From an uncultured Tateyamaria sp. (GTDB lineage: Bacteria; Pseudomonadota; Alphaproteobacteria; Rhodobacterales; Rhodobacteraceae), in NCBI RefSeq assembly GCF_947503415.1, contig NZ_CANNDS010000001.1, positions 1,894,501 through 1,958,500 of the forward strand: DNA of 64,000 nt. The letters are read 5' to 3'. The notes under the pieces were generated by a model. It had not been told where the DNA came from. It made no database searches and worked only from the letters and a program-made list of their open reading frames with translations. A program made the position numbers and the translations under genes. Below, one piece after another: positions 42,082 through 50,732 of this stretch. Numbering within the stretch: the stretch's first letter is position 1; each line of letters opens with the position of its first letter.

Positions 42082-42780
42082 TTAGGGACGGGGCGGGATG
42101 TTTTTGGCCTTGTCGACGGCGGGGCGGGCGTAGAACCGCTCAAGATAGGCCACGAGGTTTTTATGGTCATCCCAGCCGACCATGTCCTTGGCTTCGTAGA
42201 AGTTCAGCGCGTTCAGCCAGGGCGCAATGGCAATATCGGCGATGGAGTACTGGCCGGTGATCCAGTCCTTGCCGTCAAGTTCCTTGTCCAGCACGGCCAG
42301 CAGGCGCTTGCCTTCGTCCACGTAACGTTGTTGCGGGCGTTTGTCGTCCCATTGGCTGCCTGCGAATTTCACGAAGAAACCCATTTGCCCCAGCATCGGT
42401 CCAAGACCGCCCATCTGAAACATCAGCCACTGGAGTGTTTTGGCCTTGTCGTTGGCCGTCTCACCCATCAATTTGCCGGACTTTTCGGCCAGATAGATCA
42501 GGATCGCACCGGATTCGAACAGGCCAATGGGCGCGCCATCGGGGCCGTTCGGGTCGATGATCGCGGGGATCTTATTGTTGGGGTTCAGTGACAGGAATTC
42601 CGGGCTTTTGACATCCGCATCCGACAGCGTGACCAGATGCGCCTCGTAAGGAATTTGCATTTCCTCCAGCGCGATGGACGCCTTCACCCCGTTGGGTGTG
42701 GGGAACGAAAACAGTTGCAGAACTGTCGGATCCTGCGGGGTCCATTTCTGGGTAATGGGAAATTCGCTGAGGTCAGCCAT
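42082..42780 (-). CDS. Glutathione S-transferase family protein
   Basis: A 232-residue GST of the disulfide-bond oxidoreductase type (YfcG-like). The thioredoxin-like N-domain has FSFPTPNGVKASIALEEM and NPNNKIPAIIDPNGPDG with SGAILIYLAEKSGKL; the helical C-domain follows (MGGLGPMLGQMGFFVKFA ... DWITGQYSIADIAIAPW). It would use glutathione for redox or conjugation chemistry. GGAGAC precedes ATG 42780. Convergent with the GMC gene. Confidence 0.92.
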   Translation of the reverse strand: MADLSEFPITQKWTPQDPTVLQLFSFPTPNGVKASIALEEMQIPYEAHLVTLSDADVKSPEFLSLNPNNKIPAIIDPNGPDGAPIGLFESGAILIYLAEKSGKLMGETANDKAKTLQWLMFQMGGLGPMLGQMGFFVKFAGSQWDDKRPQQRYVDEGKRLLAVLDKELDGKDWITGQYSIADIAIAPWLNALNFYEAKDMVGWDDHKNLVAYLERFYARPAVDKAKNIPPRP

Positions 42781-42927
42781 AGGGATGTCTCCTTGTAACT
42801 ATGGGCACCACATAGGCGAAATTCCCCCCTAAAATAGCCTTTGCCATGTGAAAAGATGTGTTAACCAATGTTCGTGCACGCACCAAAAAACAAGATAATG
42901 CGTGTGGAAGCGAACAAGGGACTAAAT

Positions 42928-43362
42928 ATGCTAAACGAATTCAAGGATTTCATCGCCAAGGGCAATGTCATGGACATGGCCGTCGGGATCATCATCGGCG
43001 CCGCCTTCACTGCAATCGTCACATCATTGGTGGGCGACTTGATCAATCCGCTGATCGGTCTGTTCACGGGCGGGTTGGACTTCACCAACAATTATGCCGT
43101 TCTGGCAGGGGACGTGGCTGAAGGTGCATCGCTGGAAGCCGCCCGCGAGGGTGGAGCAGCCGTGTTCGCCTATGGCGCCTTCATCATGGCCATCATCAAC
43201 TTCCTCATCATCGCCTTCGTGGTGTTCATGCTCGTCCGCTACGTGAACAAGGTCAAAGCCGCTGCAGAAAAGCCGGAAGAAGTAGCGCCCGAGGTCGACA
43301 GCGGTCCATCCGAGCTGGATGTGTTGCTGGAAATTCGGGACCAACTGGCCAAACAGGGCTAG
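42928..43362 (+). CDS. mscL: Large-conductance mechanosensitive channel
   Basis: A 144-residue Msc[21 protein letters not shown] is the N-terminal amphipathic helix; TM1 ([20 protein letters not shown]) and TM2 ([20 protein letters not shown]) follow, with a periplasmic loop 55-90, and a cytoplasmic helix near the end. It opens on membrane tension to release solutes under hypo-osmotic shock. AAGGG precedes ATG 42928 by 7 bases. The ORF continues upstream to 42868, but that part is not MscL-like. Confidence 0.95.
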   Translation: MLNEFKDFIAKGNVMDMAVGIIIGAAFTAIVTSLVGDLINPLIGLFTGGLDFTNNYAVLAGDVAEGASLEAAREGGAAVFAYGAFIMAIINFLIIAFVVFMLVRYVNKVKAAAEKPEEVAPEVDSGPSELDVLLEIRDQLAKQG

Positions 43363-43370
43363 TCATTTTG

Positions 43371-43399
43371 AAAGGCCCGCAGCGCGTTGCGGGCCTTTT
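43371..43399 (+). terminator. Terminator after mscL
   Basis: AAAGGCCCGC pairs with GCGGGCCTTT over an AGCGCGTT loop, followed by TTTTG. Confidence 0.85.
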
Positions 43400-43408
43400 G
43401 CATTGCCG

Positions 43409-43783
43409 TCACAGATCCTCGGCATTTCCGGGCACAATGCGGACGACCGAACCGCGTGGCGCATCATCGGCTTGATCAAACATTGCCAGACCGGTTGCAG
43501 ATTTAACCACGCGCGTGCAGCTGTTCTGCGGACCGTTCGTCCAATCGACGCAATATCCGCCATCTTTCAAGGCCCATGTTCCGCGTAGTTCTACGCCATT
43601 GGGCAGATTTGCGGCCGCGCGCCCATCTGCGCCATAGAACACCGGCGCCTCGCCGCCCGGCGTTGCGACATAGACCGTATTGCCGGTCAGCAACGCGTCC
43701 AATTGTGGCTCCGACATTTGCGTATCGGCCTGCGCTGCGGTGGCAGCCAGCAAAGAAACCATTGCAAGTCCTCTCATTTTCAT
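43409..43783 (-). CDS. Small exported protein of unknown function
   Basis: A 124-residue protein with a signal peptide (MKMRGLAMVSLLAATAAQA). The mature part shows GNTVYV, YGADGRAAANLPNGVELRG, then TWALKDGGYCVDWTNGPQNSC and a final VRIVPGN, resembling small secreted proteins that alternate G-x-W and Cys (DUF995-like). This resemblance is weak. It starts 80 bases from the divergent MarR gene, in front of the twin palindromes, so MarR may control it. Confidence 0.6.
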   Translation of the reverse strand: MKMRGLAMVSLLAATAAQADTQMSEPQLDALLTGNTVYVATPGGEAPVFYGADGRAAANLPNGVELRGTWALKDGGYCVDWTNGPQNSCTRVVKSATGLAMFDQADDAPRGSVVRIVPGNAEDL

Positions 43784-43806
43784 TCTTCCGTACTGCTAAA
43801 GCGATT

Positions 43807-43825
43807 TAGTCAACTAGCTTGACTA
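43807..43825. promoter_or_regulatory. Perfect 19-base operator-like palindrome, copy 1
   Basis: TAGTCAA-CTAGC-TTGACTA, two 7-base perfect arms about a 5-base centre, between the divergent marR and exported-protein genes. The start of marR is 38 bases away on the right, that of the exported protein 24 bases to the left. Confidence 0.85.
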
Positions 43826-43832
43826 TGTTGGA

Positions 43833-43851
43833 TAGTCAATACGCTTGACTA
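43833..43851. promoter_or_regulatory. Perfect 19-base operator-like palindrome, copy 2
   Basis: TAGTCAA-TACGC-TTGACTA, identical arms, with centre-to-centre distance 26 bases from copy 1, i.e. about 2.5 helical turns. It ends 12 bases before the marR start codon. Confidence 0.85.
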
Positions 43852-43863
43852 AATGGAGGGATT

Positions 43864-44295
43864 TTGGACCAAGACCCTGATCATATCGGTGTGGAATTGT
43901 GGCGCGGCTTCAAAGCGTATGAGGCGGCCATGTTTGATCGCGTGGCCCGCCTTGGGTTTGACGACATTACCGTCACCGACAGCGACGTGCTGGTTCAGAT
44001 TGGCCCGCTTGGACAGAGCATGGTGCAGATCGCCAGCGGGCGCGGTGTGTCCAAGCAGGCCATTCAGGGGCAGGTCCGCAGCCTCGTGCAACGCGGCTAT
44101 GTCCGGATCGAACCGGACCCGAACGATGCGCGGGCCAAACGAGTGATGCACACCGACAAGGGTCGCGCACTGGTCGCGGCCTTGGTGCAGGTCAAAACGG
44201 CCCTGCATGCGGAGGTCGTGGACCTCTTGGGGCCGGATGACTTGGCTCAATTGCGCAAGACGCTGGACGCAATCGCGAACGAAGTTGCGCCTTAG
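43864..44295 (+). CDS. MarR family regulator
   Basis: A 143-residue winged-helix regulator: VSKQAIQGQVRSLVQRGYV is the recognition helix and wing region with EPDPNDARAKRVMHTDKG after it. The likely start is TTG 43864, preceded by GGAGGG; the only ATG upstream (43853) is in another frame. MarR dimers bind palindromic sites of 16-20 bases, which matches the pair just upstream, so autorepression is likely. Ligand unknown. Confidence 0.85.
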   Translation: MDQDPDHIGVELWRGFKAYEAAMFDRVARLGFDDITVTDSDVLVQIGPLGQSMVQIASGRGVSKQAIQGQVRSLVQRGYVRIEPDPNDARAKRVMHTDKGRALVAALVQVKTALHAEVVDLLGPDDLAQLRKTLDAIANEVAP

Positions 44296-44302
44296 TCGTC
44301 CC

Positions 44303-45421
44303 TCAGCTCTTGAGGGCCAGAGTAGGCGAAATCACGTCGATCCCCAGTGCTTTGCCCACGGCGTAATATGTCAGCTTGCCGGCATGCACATTGAGGCCCG
44401 CCAACAGGTGAGGATCATCTTCGCATGCCTTTCGCCACCCCTTGTCCGCCAACGCCAGCATGAACGGCATCGTTGCATTGCCAAGCGCGATGGTCGATGT
44501 GCGCGCGACCGCTCCGGGCATGTTTGCCACGCAGTAATGCATGATCCCGTCCACGTCATAGATCGGGTCGTCATGGGTTGTGGCCCGCGATGTCTCAAAG
44601 CATCCGCCTTGGTCAATTGCCACATCGACTATGGCAGCGCCCGGTTTCATGTCTGACAGCTGTGCGCGGGTGACCAGTTTTGGGGCCGCTGCGCCGGGGA
44701 TCAGCACCGCGCCGACCACCATATCCGCCTGCGTCACCAGTTCAGCCGTGTTGCCTGCGCTGGCATAGCTGGTCTTGAACAGGCCCGAAAACGCATCGTC
44801 CAGATAACGCATCCGGGGAAGGGACCTATCCAGCACAGTGACATCCGCCCCCATACCCGCAGCCACTCGGGCCGCATGGGTTCCCACAACACCACCACCA
44901 ATGACCACCACGCGGGCGGGGCCCACGCCCGGCACACCGCCCATCAGCACTCCGCGCCCGCCATTGGCTTTTTGCAGCGTCCATGCGCCGACCTGCGGGG
45001 CAAGACGACCCGCAACTTCTGACATGGGCGCCAGCAAGGGCAGCCCGCCAGCGCTGTCGGTCACGGTTTCATAGGCGATGGCGGTGCAACCAGACGCCAG
45101 CAGATCATGGGTCTGCTCAGGGTCAGGGGCCAGATGCAGATAGGTGAACAGCAACTGTCCCTCGCGCAGCATCTTGCGTTCACCGGCTTGAGGTTCCTTC
45201 ACCTTCACGATCATGTCGGCGGTGGCGAACACCTCTTCGGCACTGTCCAGAATGGCCGCTCCGGCGGCAACGTAGGCGGCATCCTCGAACCCCGCGCCCT
45301 TGCCCGCACCCGTCTGCACGCTGACCGCATGGCCATGGGCCACCGCCTCGCGTGCGGCATTCGGGGTCAAACCGACCCGGTATTCCTGTGCCTTGATCTC
45401 TGTCGGGCATCCGATGTGCAT
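44303..45421 (-). CDS. ald: Alanine dehydrogenase
   Basis: A 372-residue enzyme matching Ald in length. MHIGCPTEIKAQEYRVGLTP, the lysine in IVKVKEPQ, TYLHLAPD (His) and the Rossmann segment VVVIGGGVVGTHAARVA are seen in order. It converts L-alanine to pyruvate, NADH and NH4+, or the reverse. ATG 45421 gives the family start; the frame is open to 45751. Divergent from an Lrp-type regulator, the usual AldR context. It would dispose of alanine made by Tpa at 4.5 kb. Confidence 0.95.
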   Translation of the reverse strand: MHIGCPTEIKAQEYRVGLTPNAAREAVAHGHAVSVQTGAGKGAGFEDAAYVAAGAAILDSAEEVFATADMIVKVKEPQAGERKMLREGQLLFTYLHLAPDPEQTHDLLASGCTAIAYETVTDSAGGLPLLAPMSEVAGRLAPQVGAWTLQKANGGRGVLMGGVPGVGPARVVVIGGGVVGTHAARVAAGMGADVTVLDRSLPRMRYLDDAFSGLFKTSYASAGNTAELVTQADMVVGAVLIPGAAAPKLVTRAQLSDMKPGAAIVDVAIDQGGCFETSRATTHDDPIYDVDGIMHYCVANMPGAVARTSTIALGNATMPFMLALADKGWRKACEDDPHLLAGLNVHAGKLTYYAVGKALGIDVISPTLALKS

Positions 45422-45555
45422 GGTGTTTCCTCCTCCGCTTCCTCCAAGCGTGTCGCATTTCGCTTGCAATCGGGCACCGTAAAAGGCTCGTGTTGGCGCA
45501 TAACAGTCGAAGAAACATGCGCATATGCATTGAAATGCCGGAGAATCCTGCGCCC

Positions 45556-46014
45556 ATGGCACTCGATCCAACAGATCGCCGCATCCTGACAGCCCTGCAA
45601 AAACAGGGGCGGATGTCGAACGCAGACCTGAGTGAGGCTGTGCACCTGTCCCCCTCGGCCTGTCACCGCAGGGTGCAACGGTTGGAGCAGGCGGGCTACA
45701 TCCGTGACTATGTCGCGCTGCTGGACGCCCGCAAAATGGGTGTGCCCACAACAGTGTTCGTCGAGATCACGTTGCAGGGTCAGGCGGACGAGGTTCTTGA
45801 GGCATTCGAAAAGGCGGTTGCCCGCATTCCTGACGTACTGGAATGCCACCTGATGGCGGGCACGGCGGACTACATCCTCAAGGTCGTCGCTGAAGGGACC
45901 GAAGATTTCGCCCGCATCCACCGCCAGCATCTTGCGCGCTTGCCGGGGGTGGCGCAGATGCAATCCAGCTTTGCGCTGAGGACTGTCTTCAAGACAACAG
46001 CGCTGCCTGTCTAA
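45556..46014 (+). CDS. aldR: Lrp/AsnC regulator of alanine dehydrogenase (AldR-like)
   Basis: A 152-residue Lrp-type regulator: HTH at DPTDRRILTALQKQGRMSNADL and SPSACHRRVQRLEQAGYI, RAM domain 70-148 with VLECHLMAGTADYILKV. ATG 45556 follows CCGGAG by 12 bases; an earlier ATG at 45535 lacks a ribosome binding site. The divergent pairing with ald is the classical AldR arrangement, where alanine is the co-inducer. The spacer carries ATGCGCATATGCAT (45517-45530), a partly palindromic candidate site. Confidence 0.9.
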   Translation: MALDPTDRRILTALQKQGRMSNADLSEAVHLSPSACHRRVQRLEQAGYIRDYVALLDARKMGVPTTVFVEITLQGQADEVLEAFEKAVARIPDVLECHLMAGTADYILKVVAEGTEDFARIHRQHLARLPGVAQMQSSFALRTVFKTTALPV

Positions 46015-46091
46015 GCGGCACTCAGACTGCCTTAGGCAATTGTTCAGAGGTTCCGTCCTAGAACTGCGCCACCAAGTTTGGATGGTGCGGC

Positions 46092-46385
46092 ATGCGCGTG
46101 TTTATTATGATGGTATGTCTGGTCGTTTGCGGGCCTTTGATTGGACTGGCGACGGGGCCGGACGATGCGTCCGATTTGCGATTGGTGATCGTGGCCCCTT
46201 GGCACAACGCACAAAGGGTGGTGAGGATGTCCGGAGGCAACGTCATTGGTCCGGATCGGGCGTTGTTCGCGGTCCTCGCCCAAACCGATGACGTACCTGC
46301 ATTTGCCGCGGCTGCGCGTGCAGCGGGTGCCCTGGCTGTCCTGAATGGAAAGACAGTCGCCATCTTGTGCGGGGTGAGCGTATGA
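46092..46385 (+). CDS. Small exported protein coupled to a chemoreceptor
   Basis: A 97-residue protein with a hydrophobic N-terminus (MRVFIMMVCLVVCGPLIGLA), probably a signal or anchor. The rest (LRLVIVAPWHNAQRVVRMSG, then ALFAVLAQTDDVPAFAAAARAAGALAVLNG) has no recognised family. It ends with ATGA overlapping the chemoreceptor gene start, so the two are co-translated and may work together. No clear ribosome binding site is seen upstream. Confidence 0.5.
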   Translation: MRVFIMMVCLVVCGPLIGLATGPDDASDLRLVIVAPWHNAQRVVRMSGGNVIGPDRALFAVLAQTDDVPAFAAAARAAGALAVLNGKTVAILCGVSV

Positions 46386-48115
46386 GAGTGGATATTCAGA
46401 AATCAATAGAACGGTCACGCAGGCTGGCCGCGTATTGGATTCTCGTGGGCTGTGGCGTGCTTGGCATTGCGGTCACGGGCTTGGGGCTGGTGTTGCCTGT
46501 CCACTCTGCCTTGCCCGGCATCTTTTGTCTCGGCTCCGCGCTGGTTGGATATTGGGCCTTTCGGACGCGGCACAAACACTACTGTATTCTTGTCGGACAA
46601 AGTGCAGTTGCGCAGTCCATCGGCCTTGTGGCAGCCCTGAGCGGGACAGGGTGGCAAAGCGATGGCCACATGCTTTTCTTCGTGGCGCTTTCCGCCCTCG
46701 TCGGGCTTGTGCATGTGCCCACAATCCTGTTTGCGGCAACGACAATCATATTGCACCATGTCTCATTGGGTGTCGCTCTGCCGCATCTAGTGTTTCCGAC
46801 CGTTGATCTTGTCGAAAACATCGAACGCGCGCTATTTCACGGTGCCGTCGTTTCATTACAGGTCTTTATTCTGGCGCAAACGGTGCGCAAGCGCCTGCAA
46901 ATGACAATTGATGTGCAGGCGGCGCTGGACGCTTCGGACAAAGCCTTAAGTGCGGCGGATGCCGCTGGAAAGCAGGCTGAAGGCGCCCGTGAAGAGGCCG
47001 AAGCAGAGGCACTGCGCGCGCAATCGGCTCAGTCCGAAGCCGAAAGCCTGCTGACGGCGCTCGAAGCCGAACAAGTAGCACGCGAACAGGCCAGCGAAGC
47101 GGTCAAGCAAGCAGATGCGCGCGCGGCAGAAGCTCAGAAAGCGCAATTCGACGCGCAGTCCATCGTTGTGACATCACTGCGGGCCGGGCTTGAACATATC
47201 GCGCGGGGCAATCTCATGCATCGGATCGATCAGGAATTTCCCGATGCGTACGAACCTTTGCGTACCGACTACAATCGGGCCGTTGCAAATCTGCGGGATG
47301 TGCTTGCTGATGTCACGAGGGGCACGTCTGACCTGATGGCGCTGGTAGCGGCGGTGCAGGCATCGGCCATCAATTTGGCTCGTCGGACAGAGGCGCAGGT
47401 GGCGTCGCTTGAAGTTACAAGCCATGCAGTCGATACGTTACATTGTGTCGTGCGCGCTTCTACCGACAACGCGCAGGTAACGGCCACATCTGCCGACAAG
47501 GTGCGCAACGATGCGATTGCGGGTGGTGAGGTGGTGCACTGTGTCATTGATGCCATGAGCGATATCGAAGGATCGTCACACGAGATCGCAAAAATCAATG
47601 CGGTTATGGATGCGATTGCGTTCCAGACCAATCTGCTCGCCCTCAACGCCGGTGTCGAAGCGGCACGGGCGGGCGAGGCCGGACGCGGCTTTTCCGTTGT
47701 CGCCTCAGAGGTGCGGGCCTTGTCCCAGCGCGCGACCGAAGCGGCGCGCAGCATCAATGACCTGACCGAGGCCAGTACGGATCAGGTTCAGTCCGGTGTC
47801 GTGTTGGTCAAACGCGCTGGCGAAGCGCTCCGGGACATCGTGACGTCCGTATCGGACGTGACTGGTTCAGTTCAGAAAATAGCCGAAGCGACACGGTCCC
47901 AGTCCGATCAATTGAGCGAAGTAAATGTGTCGGTGTCCGAGATGGACAAGGTCGCTCAGGAAAATGCGACCATGTTCGATGAGACCAACACCACATGTAC
48001 GTCCCTAATGGACGGCATGCAGAAGATGATGGACGCGCTTGCCCAATTCAAACTCGGGGCACCGCTTGGGGCAGACACGGCAGGTGAAGCACCCGACCTT
48101 CAACAGACCGCCTGA
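46382..48115 (+). CDS. Methyl-accepting chemotaxis protein with membrane-embedded sensor
   Basis: A 577-residue chemoreceptor. Residues 15-180 have about six hydrophobic segments, including HHVSLGVALPHLVFP near residue 128, a block common in alphaproteobacterial receptors of this type, and no periplasmic ligand domain. A long Ala/Glu coiled coil follows (about 190-280), then a HAMP-like region. The signalling hairpin INAVMDAIAFQTNLLALNAG with AARAGEAGRGFSVVASEVRA lies near residues 405-450. It would feed CheA/CheW. The start ATG 46382 overlaps the 97-aa gene. Confidence 0.88.
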   Translation: MRVDIQKSIERSRRLAAYWILVGCGVLGIAVTGLGLVLPVHSALPGIFCLGSALVGYWAFRTRHKHYCILVGQSAVAQSIGLVAALSGTGWQSDGHMLFFVALSALVGLVHVPTILFAATTIILHHVSLGVALPHLVFPTVDLVENIERALFHGAVVSLQVFILAQTVRKRLQMTIDVQAALDASDKALSAADAAGKQAEGAREEAEAEALRAQSAQSEAESLLTALEAEQVAREQASEAVKQADARAAEAQKAQFDAQSIVVTSLRAGLEHIARGNLMHRIDQEFPDAYEPLRTDYNRAVANLRDVLADVTRGTSDLMALVAAVQASAINLARRTEAQVASLEVTSHAVDTLHCVVRASTDNAQVTATSADKVRNDAIAGGEVVHCVIDAMSDIEGSSHEIAKINAVMDAIAFQTNLLALNAGVEAARAGEAGRGFSVVASEVRALSQRATEAARSINDLTEASTDQVQSGVVLVKRAGEALRDIVTSVSDVTGSVQKIAEATRSQSDQLSEVNVSVSEMDKVAQENATMFDETNTTCTSLMDGMQKMMDALAQFKLGAPLGADTAGEAPDLQQTA

Positions 48116-48151
48116 CGCATAAGCCATCGGGCGTCAGGTCCGTCCACGAAA

Positions 48152-48182
48152 AAACCCCGCAGCCGGGCGGCTACGGGGTTCT
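48152..48182. terminator. Bidirectional terminator between the chemoreceptor and rpsU
   Basis: AACCCCG and CGGGGTT arms with nested AGCC/GGCT, A-rich before and T-rich after. It serves both convergent genes. Confidence 0.8.
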
Positions 48183-48207
48183 TTGATTCGTCGCGTGTGC
48201 GCCTGAC

Positions 48208-48414
48208 TTACATAAGCCCTTCGCGTTGCGCTTTTTTGCGAGCCAACTTACGGGCCCGGCGGATCGCTTCAGCTTTCTCGCGCGCTTTTTTCTCGGACGG
48301 TTTCTCGAAATGTTGCTTGAGCTTCATTTCACGGAACACGCCTTCGCGCTGCAGCTTCTTTTTCAGGGCACGAAGCGCCTGATCGACATTGTTGTCGCGA
48401 ACACTAACCTGCAT
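48208..48414 (-). CDS. rpsU: 30S ribosomal protein S21
   Basis: A 68-residue basic protein: [20 protein letters not shown] and the helical [20 protein letters not shown] tail, as in bS21. AAAGGTGGTGAC gives a strong ribosome binding site. bS21 helps translation initiation by stabilising 16S rRNA. Convergent with the chemoreceptor gene. Confidence 0.96.
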   Translation of the reverse strand: MQVSVRDNNVDQALRALKKKLQREGVFREMKLKQHFEKPSEKKAREKAEAIRRARKLARKKAQREGLM

Positions 48415-48512
48415 GTGGTTGTCACCACCTTTCTAGATAAGAGTTGCAAGGATTTGCAGGAAAGGTGCGCATAGCAAACCAATTCCGATTTGTCCAGAGC
48501 AGGGCGGGCACG

Positions 48513-49661
48513 TCAGAACAGGAAATCATTGGCCTGCAGATCATCCACATCGACGCCGCGCAATGCCAGCGTATTGCCCGCCAGATCGTCAATGATGGCG
48601 TTGTTCCCCGATTGCCGCAAATGCCCGTTCCCTGACAGATCGGCAAATGACGTGATCGAGTTCACGCCTCGCAAGTCGACCACGTCGGCGTCGCTGAATT
48701 CGGTCACGACATCGCGGCCAACCGAGAAGACAAAGACATCGCTGGCCGTGCCTCCGGTCATGGTGTCATTGCCCGCTCCGCCATTCAGGCGGTCCTGTCC
48801 GGCCCCGCCTGTCATTGCGTCACGGCCCGCGCCGCCTTCCAACCGGTCCTGCCCGAACCCGCCGAACATGGTGTCGTTGCCGGAGCGTCCCATCAGCACG
48901 TCCGCACCGTTCCCTCCGAACAGTACGTCTGCCCCGGCACCGCCAAAGACCTGGTCATTGCCTAGACCGCCACTGACACGGTCGTTGCCCTGTTCGCCGC
49001 GCACAGTATCATTGCCCTCGCCGCCATAGAGGTGGTCCCATCCGGTCCCCCCTTCGATGGAGTCATCTCCGTCCCGGCCAAGGAGGGTGTCGGCCCCCAT
49101 ATTCCCACGCAAGGCGTCTTCGCCAGCCCCCCCGCTCAAGCGGTCATTGCCCGCAGTGCCGGTCAGAACGTCGGTGTCGGGTTCCGGCGGGGTGGGTGTG
49201 CCAGAATCGATCTGCACCGGGGCTGAGGTGCGGGCGAAGTTCTGCGTCACATACACCGCGTCATACCCGCGCCCATCTCCGATCTCGACGCCGATGCCGA
49301 TCAACTCGAAATTCGGGTTCAGGATGTTGGCCCGGTGCCCGGGACTGTTCATCAGTGAGGTGTGCAGGTCAGCGACATCGTCTGCGATCCCGGGCGCACC
49401 GCGTTCGGACTGAAAGGCAATATTCTCACCCCACGTCCAGTTGCCCGACAGGGTGAAGCCCGTGTCTTCGATCCGATCACCCGCGGTCGACCCGCCAGCG
49501 CCTGTGTGGCTGAATACTCCGGTGTCATCCATCCATGTGCTGTGGTCCTCGCTGGCATCGTTCAGACGCAGCTCGAGGGCGAGGGGGTCCAGACCGCGCG
49601 AGATGCGTTCTTCGTTGATCAGGTCAAGCATCAAGCGTTCGACTGTGCTGGCAACGGACAT
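48513..49661 (-). CDS. Secreted CAP-domain protein with RTX calcium-binding repeats
   Basis: A 382-residue protein. The N-terminal CAP/SCP domain (residues 1-145) has LDLINEERISRGLDPLALE, DHSTWMDDTGVFSHTGAGG, and GENIAF; HRANILNPNFELIGIGV is the CAP signature end. From about 160 on it has tandem RTX nonapeptides (GGAGxDxLxG-type, about 14 units) and a C-terminal VFSVGRDVVTEFSDADVVDL, the type I secretion end. No signal peptide is expected, as export is by an ABC/TolC system, not in the window. ATG 49661 follows AAGGAA; a start 8 codons earlier is less likely. Confidence 0.9.
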   Translation of the reverse strand: MSVASTVERLMLDLINEERISRGLDPLALELRLNDASEDHSTWMDDTGVFSHTGAGGSTAGDRIEDTGFTLSGNWTWGENIAFQSERGAPGIADDVADLHTSLMNSPGHRANILNPNFELIGIGVEIGDGRGYDAVYVTQNFARTSAPVQIDSGTPTPPEPDTDVLTGTAGNDRLSGGAGEDALRGNMGADTLLGRDGDDSIEGGTGWDHLYGGEGNDTVRGEQGNDRVSGGLGNDQVFGGAGADVLFGGNGADVLMGRSGNDTMFGGFGQDRLEGGAGRDAMTGGAGQDRLNGGAGNDTMTGGTASDVFVFSVGRDVVTEFSDADVVDLRGVNSITSFADLSGNGHLRQSGNNAIIDDLAGNTLALRGVDVDDLQANDFLF

Positions 49662-49942
49662 GGCATTTTCCTTTGTTTTCTGCATGGTGGCCCTCTGTGT
49701 CAGCGGTCATAGACGCCGCAGCAAGCCGATTGGGAGTGCCGGCTGATTTCAGCGGGCGGGCGCAGAAAAGTTGGTTTGGACGCGGCAGCAATCCGCGCCT
49801 GAGACGTCGTGGCTGGCGGGTCGGCCAACTGTCGCTGCCGTATGCCGACCGGCGCGGCAAAAGATGGCGCAGTGCGGTGGGGGAAGGGATGCGACGGCAC
49901 GCACACTTGTCCGGTTGCCAGCCGCGCTCTAGGTATTCAGAC

Positions 49943-50638
49943 ATGACACAAACACCTTCAGAGTTGATCGACCGGCTGCTGGATGCGGCCTTGATGCACG
50001 TACCCTTTGACGGCTGGTCAGAGGTGACGTTCAAGGCCGCCGCCCGCGACGCCGACATCGATATGGTCATGGCCAGAGCGATGTGCCCACGCGGGGCTGT
50101 CGATCTGGCGCTGGCCTATCACGCAAGAGGCGACGCGGCGATGGTCGAGCGCCTGCACTCGGACGACCTGCCCGACCGTTTCCGCGACAAGGTCACGGCA
50201 GGCATACGGTTCCGGATCGAAGCGGTCACGGACAAGGAAGCCGTGCGCCGCGGTACAACGCTCTTTGCGCTGCCCATGCATGCCGCGGACGGGGCCAAGG
50301 CAATTTGGGGCACGGCCGACAAGATATGGACCGCGCTTGGCGACACGTCGGACGATGTGAACTGGTACACCAAGCGCGCCACTCTTTCGGGCGTCTACTC
50401 CGCCACAGTGCTTTATTGGTTGGGGGATGACAGCACGGACAATCAGGCAACATGGGCCTTTCTCGACCGACGGATCGATGATGTGATGCAGATTGAAAAG
50501 TTCAAAGCCCAGGTGCGGGACAACAAGGTCCTGTCGAAACTGTTCACAGGTCCAAATTGGATTTTGGACCAGATCAAAGCGCCATCGGCCATGTCCAATT
50601 CCGACCTGCCCGGCACGTGGTCATCGCCGCGCGACTGA
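49943..50638 (+). CDS. coq9: COQ9 family protein
   Basis: A 231-residue COQ9-family protein. LLDAALMHVPFDGWSEVTFKAAARD gives a TetR-like N-terminal helix, and DVNWYTKRATLSGVYSATVLYWLGDDS is the conserved COQ9 block near residue 150. In eukaryotes COQ9 binds lipids and aids ubiquinone synthesis. In bacteria it is typical of alphaproteobacteria. ATG 49943 is the family start; the frame is open upstream through the divergent region. Confidence 0.92.
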   Translation: MTQTPSELIDRLLDAALMHVPFDGWSEVTFKAAARDADIDMVMARAMCPRGAVDLALAYHARGDAAMVERLHSDDLPDRFRDKVTAGIRFRIEAVTDKEAVRRGTTLFALPMHAADGAKAIWGTADKIWTALGDTSDDVNWYTKRATLSGVYSATVLYWLGDDSTDNQATWAFLDRRIDDVMQIEKFKAQVRDNKVLSKLFTGPNWILDQIKAPSAMSNSDLPGTWSSPRD

Positions 50639-50732
50639 CACAGCAAGTGTTTAGACCCTGACCCAAGGTCAGCGAACGGGTTTCTTTCCTGACGTATCCC
50701 GGGATACGGTGCAAAAAAGGAAAGGATCAGGA

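Noticed and set aside
43853-44146. 97-codon frame starting with ATG in front of marR
   Set aside because: It overlaps the MarR frame, lacks a family match, and MarR is supported by its helix-turn-helix and operators.
48152-48182. Attenuator or riboswitch for rpsU
   Set aside because: It lies 3' of both convergent genes and has the form of a plain bidirectional terminator.
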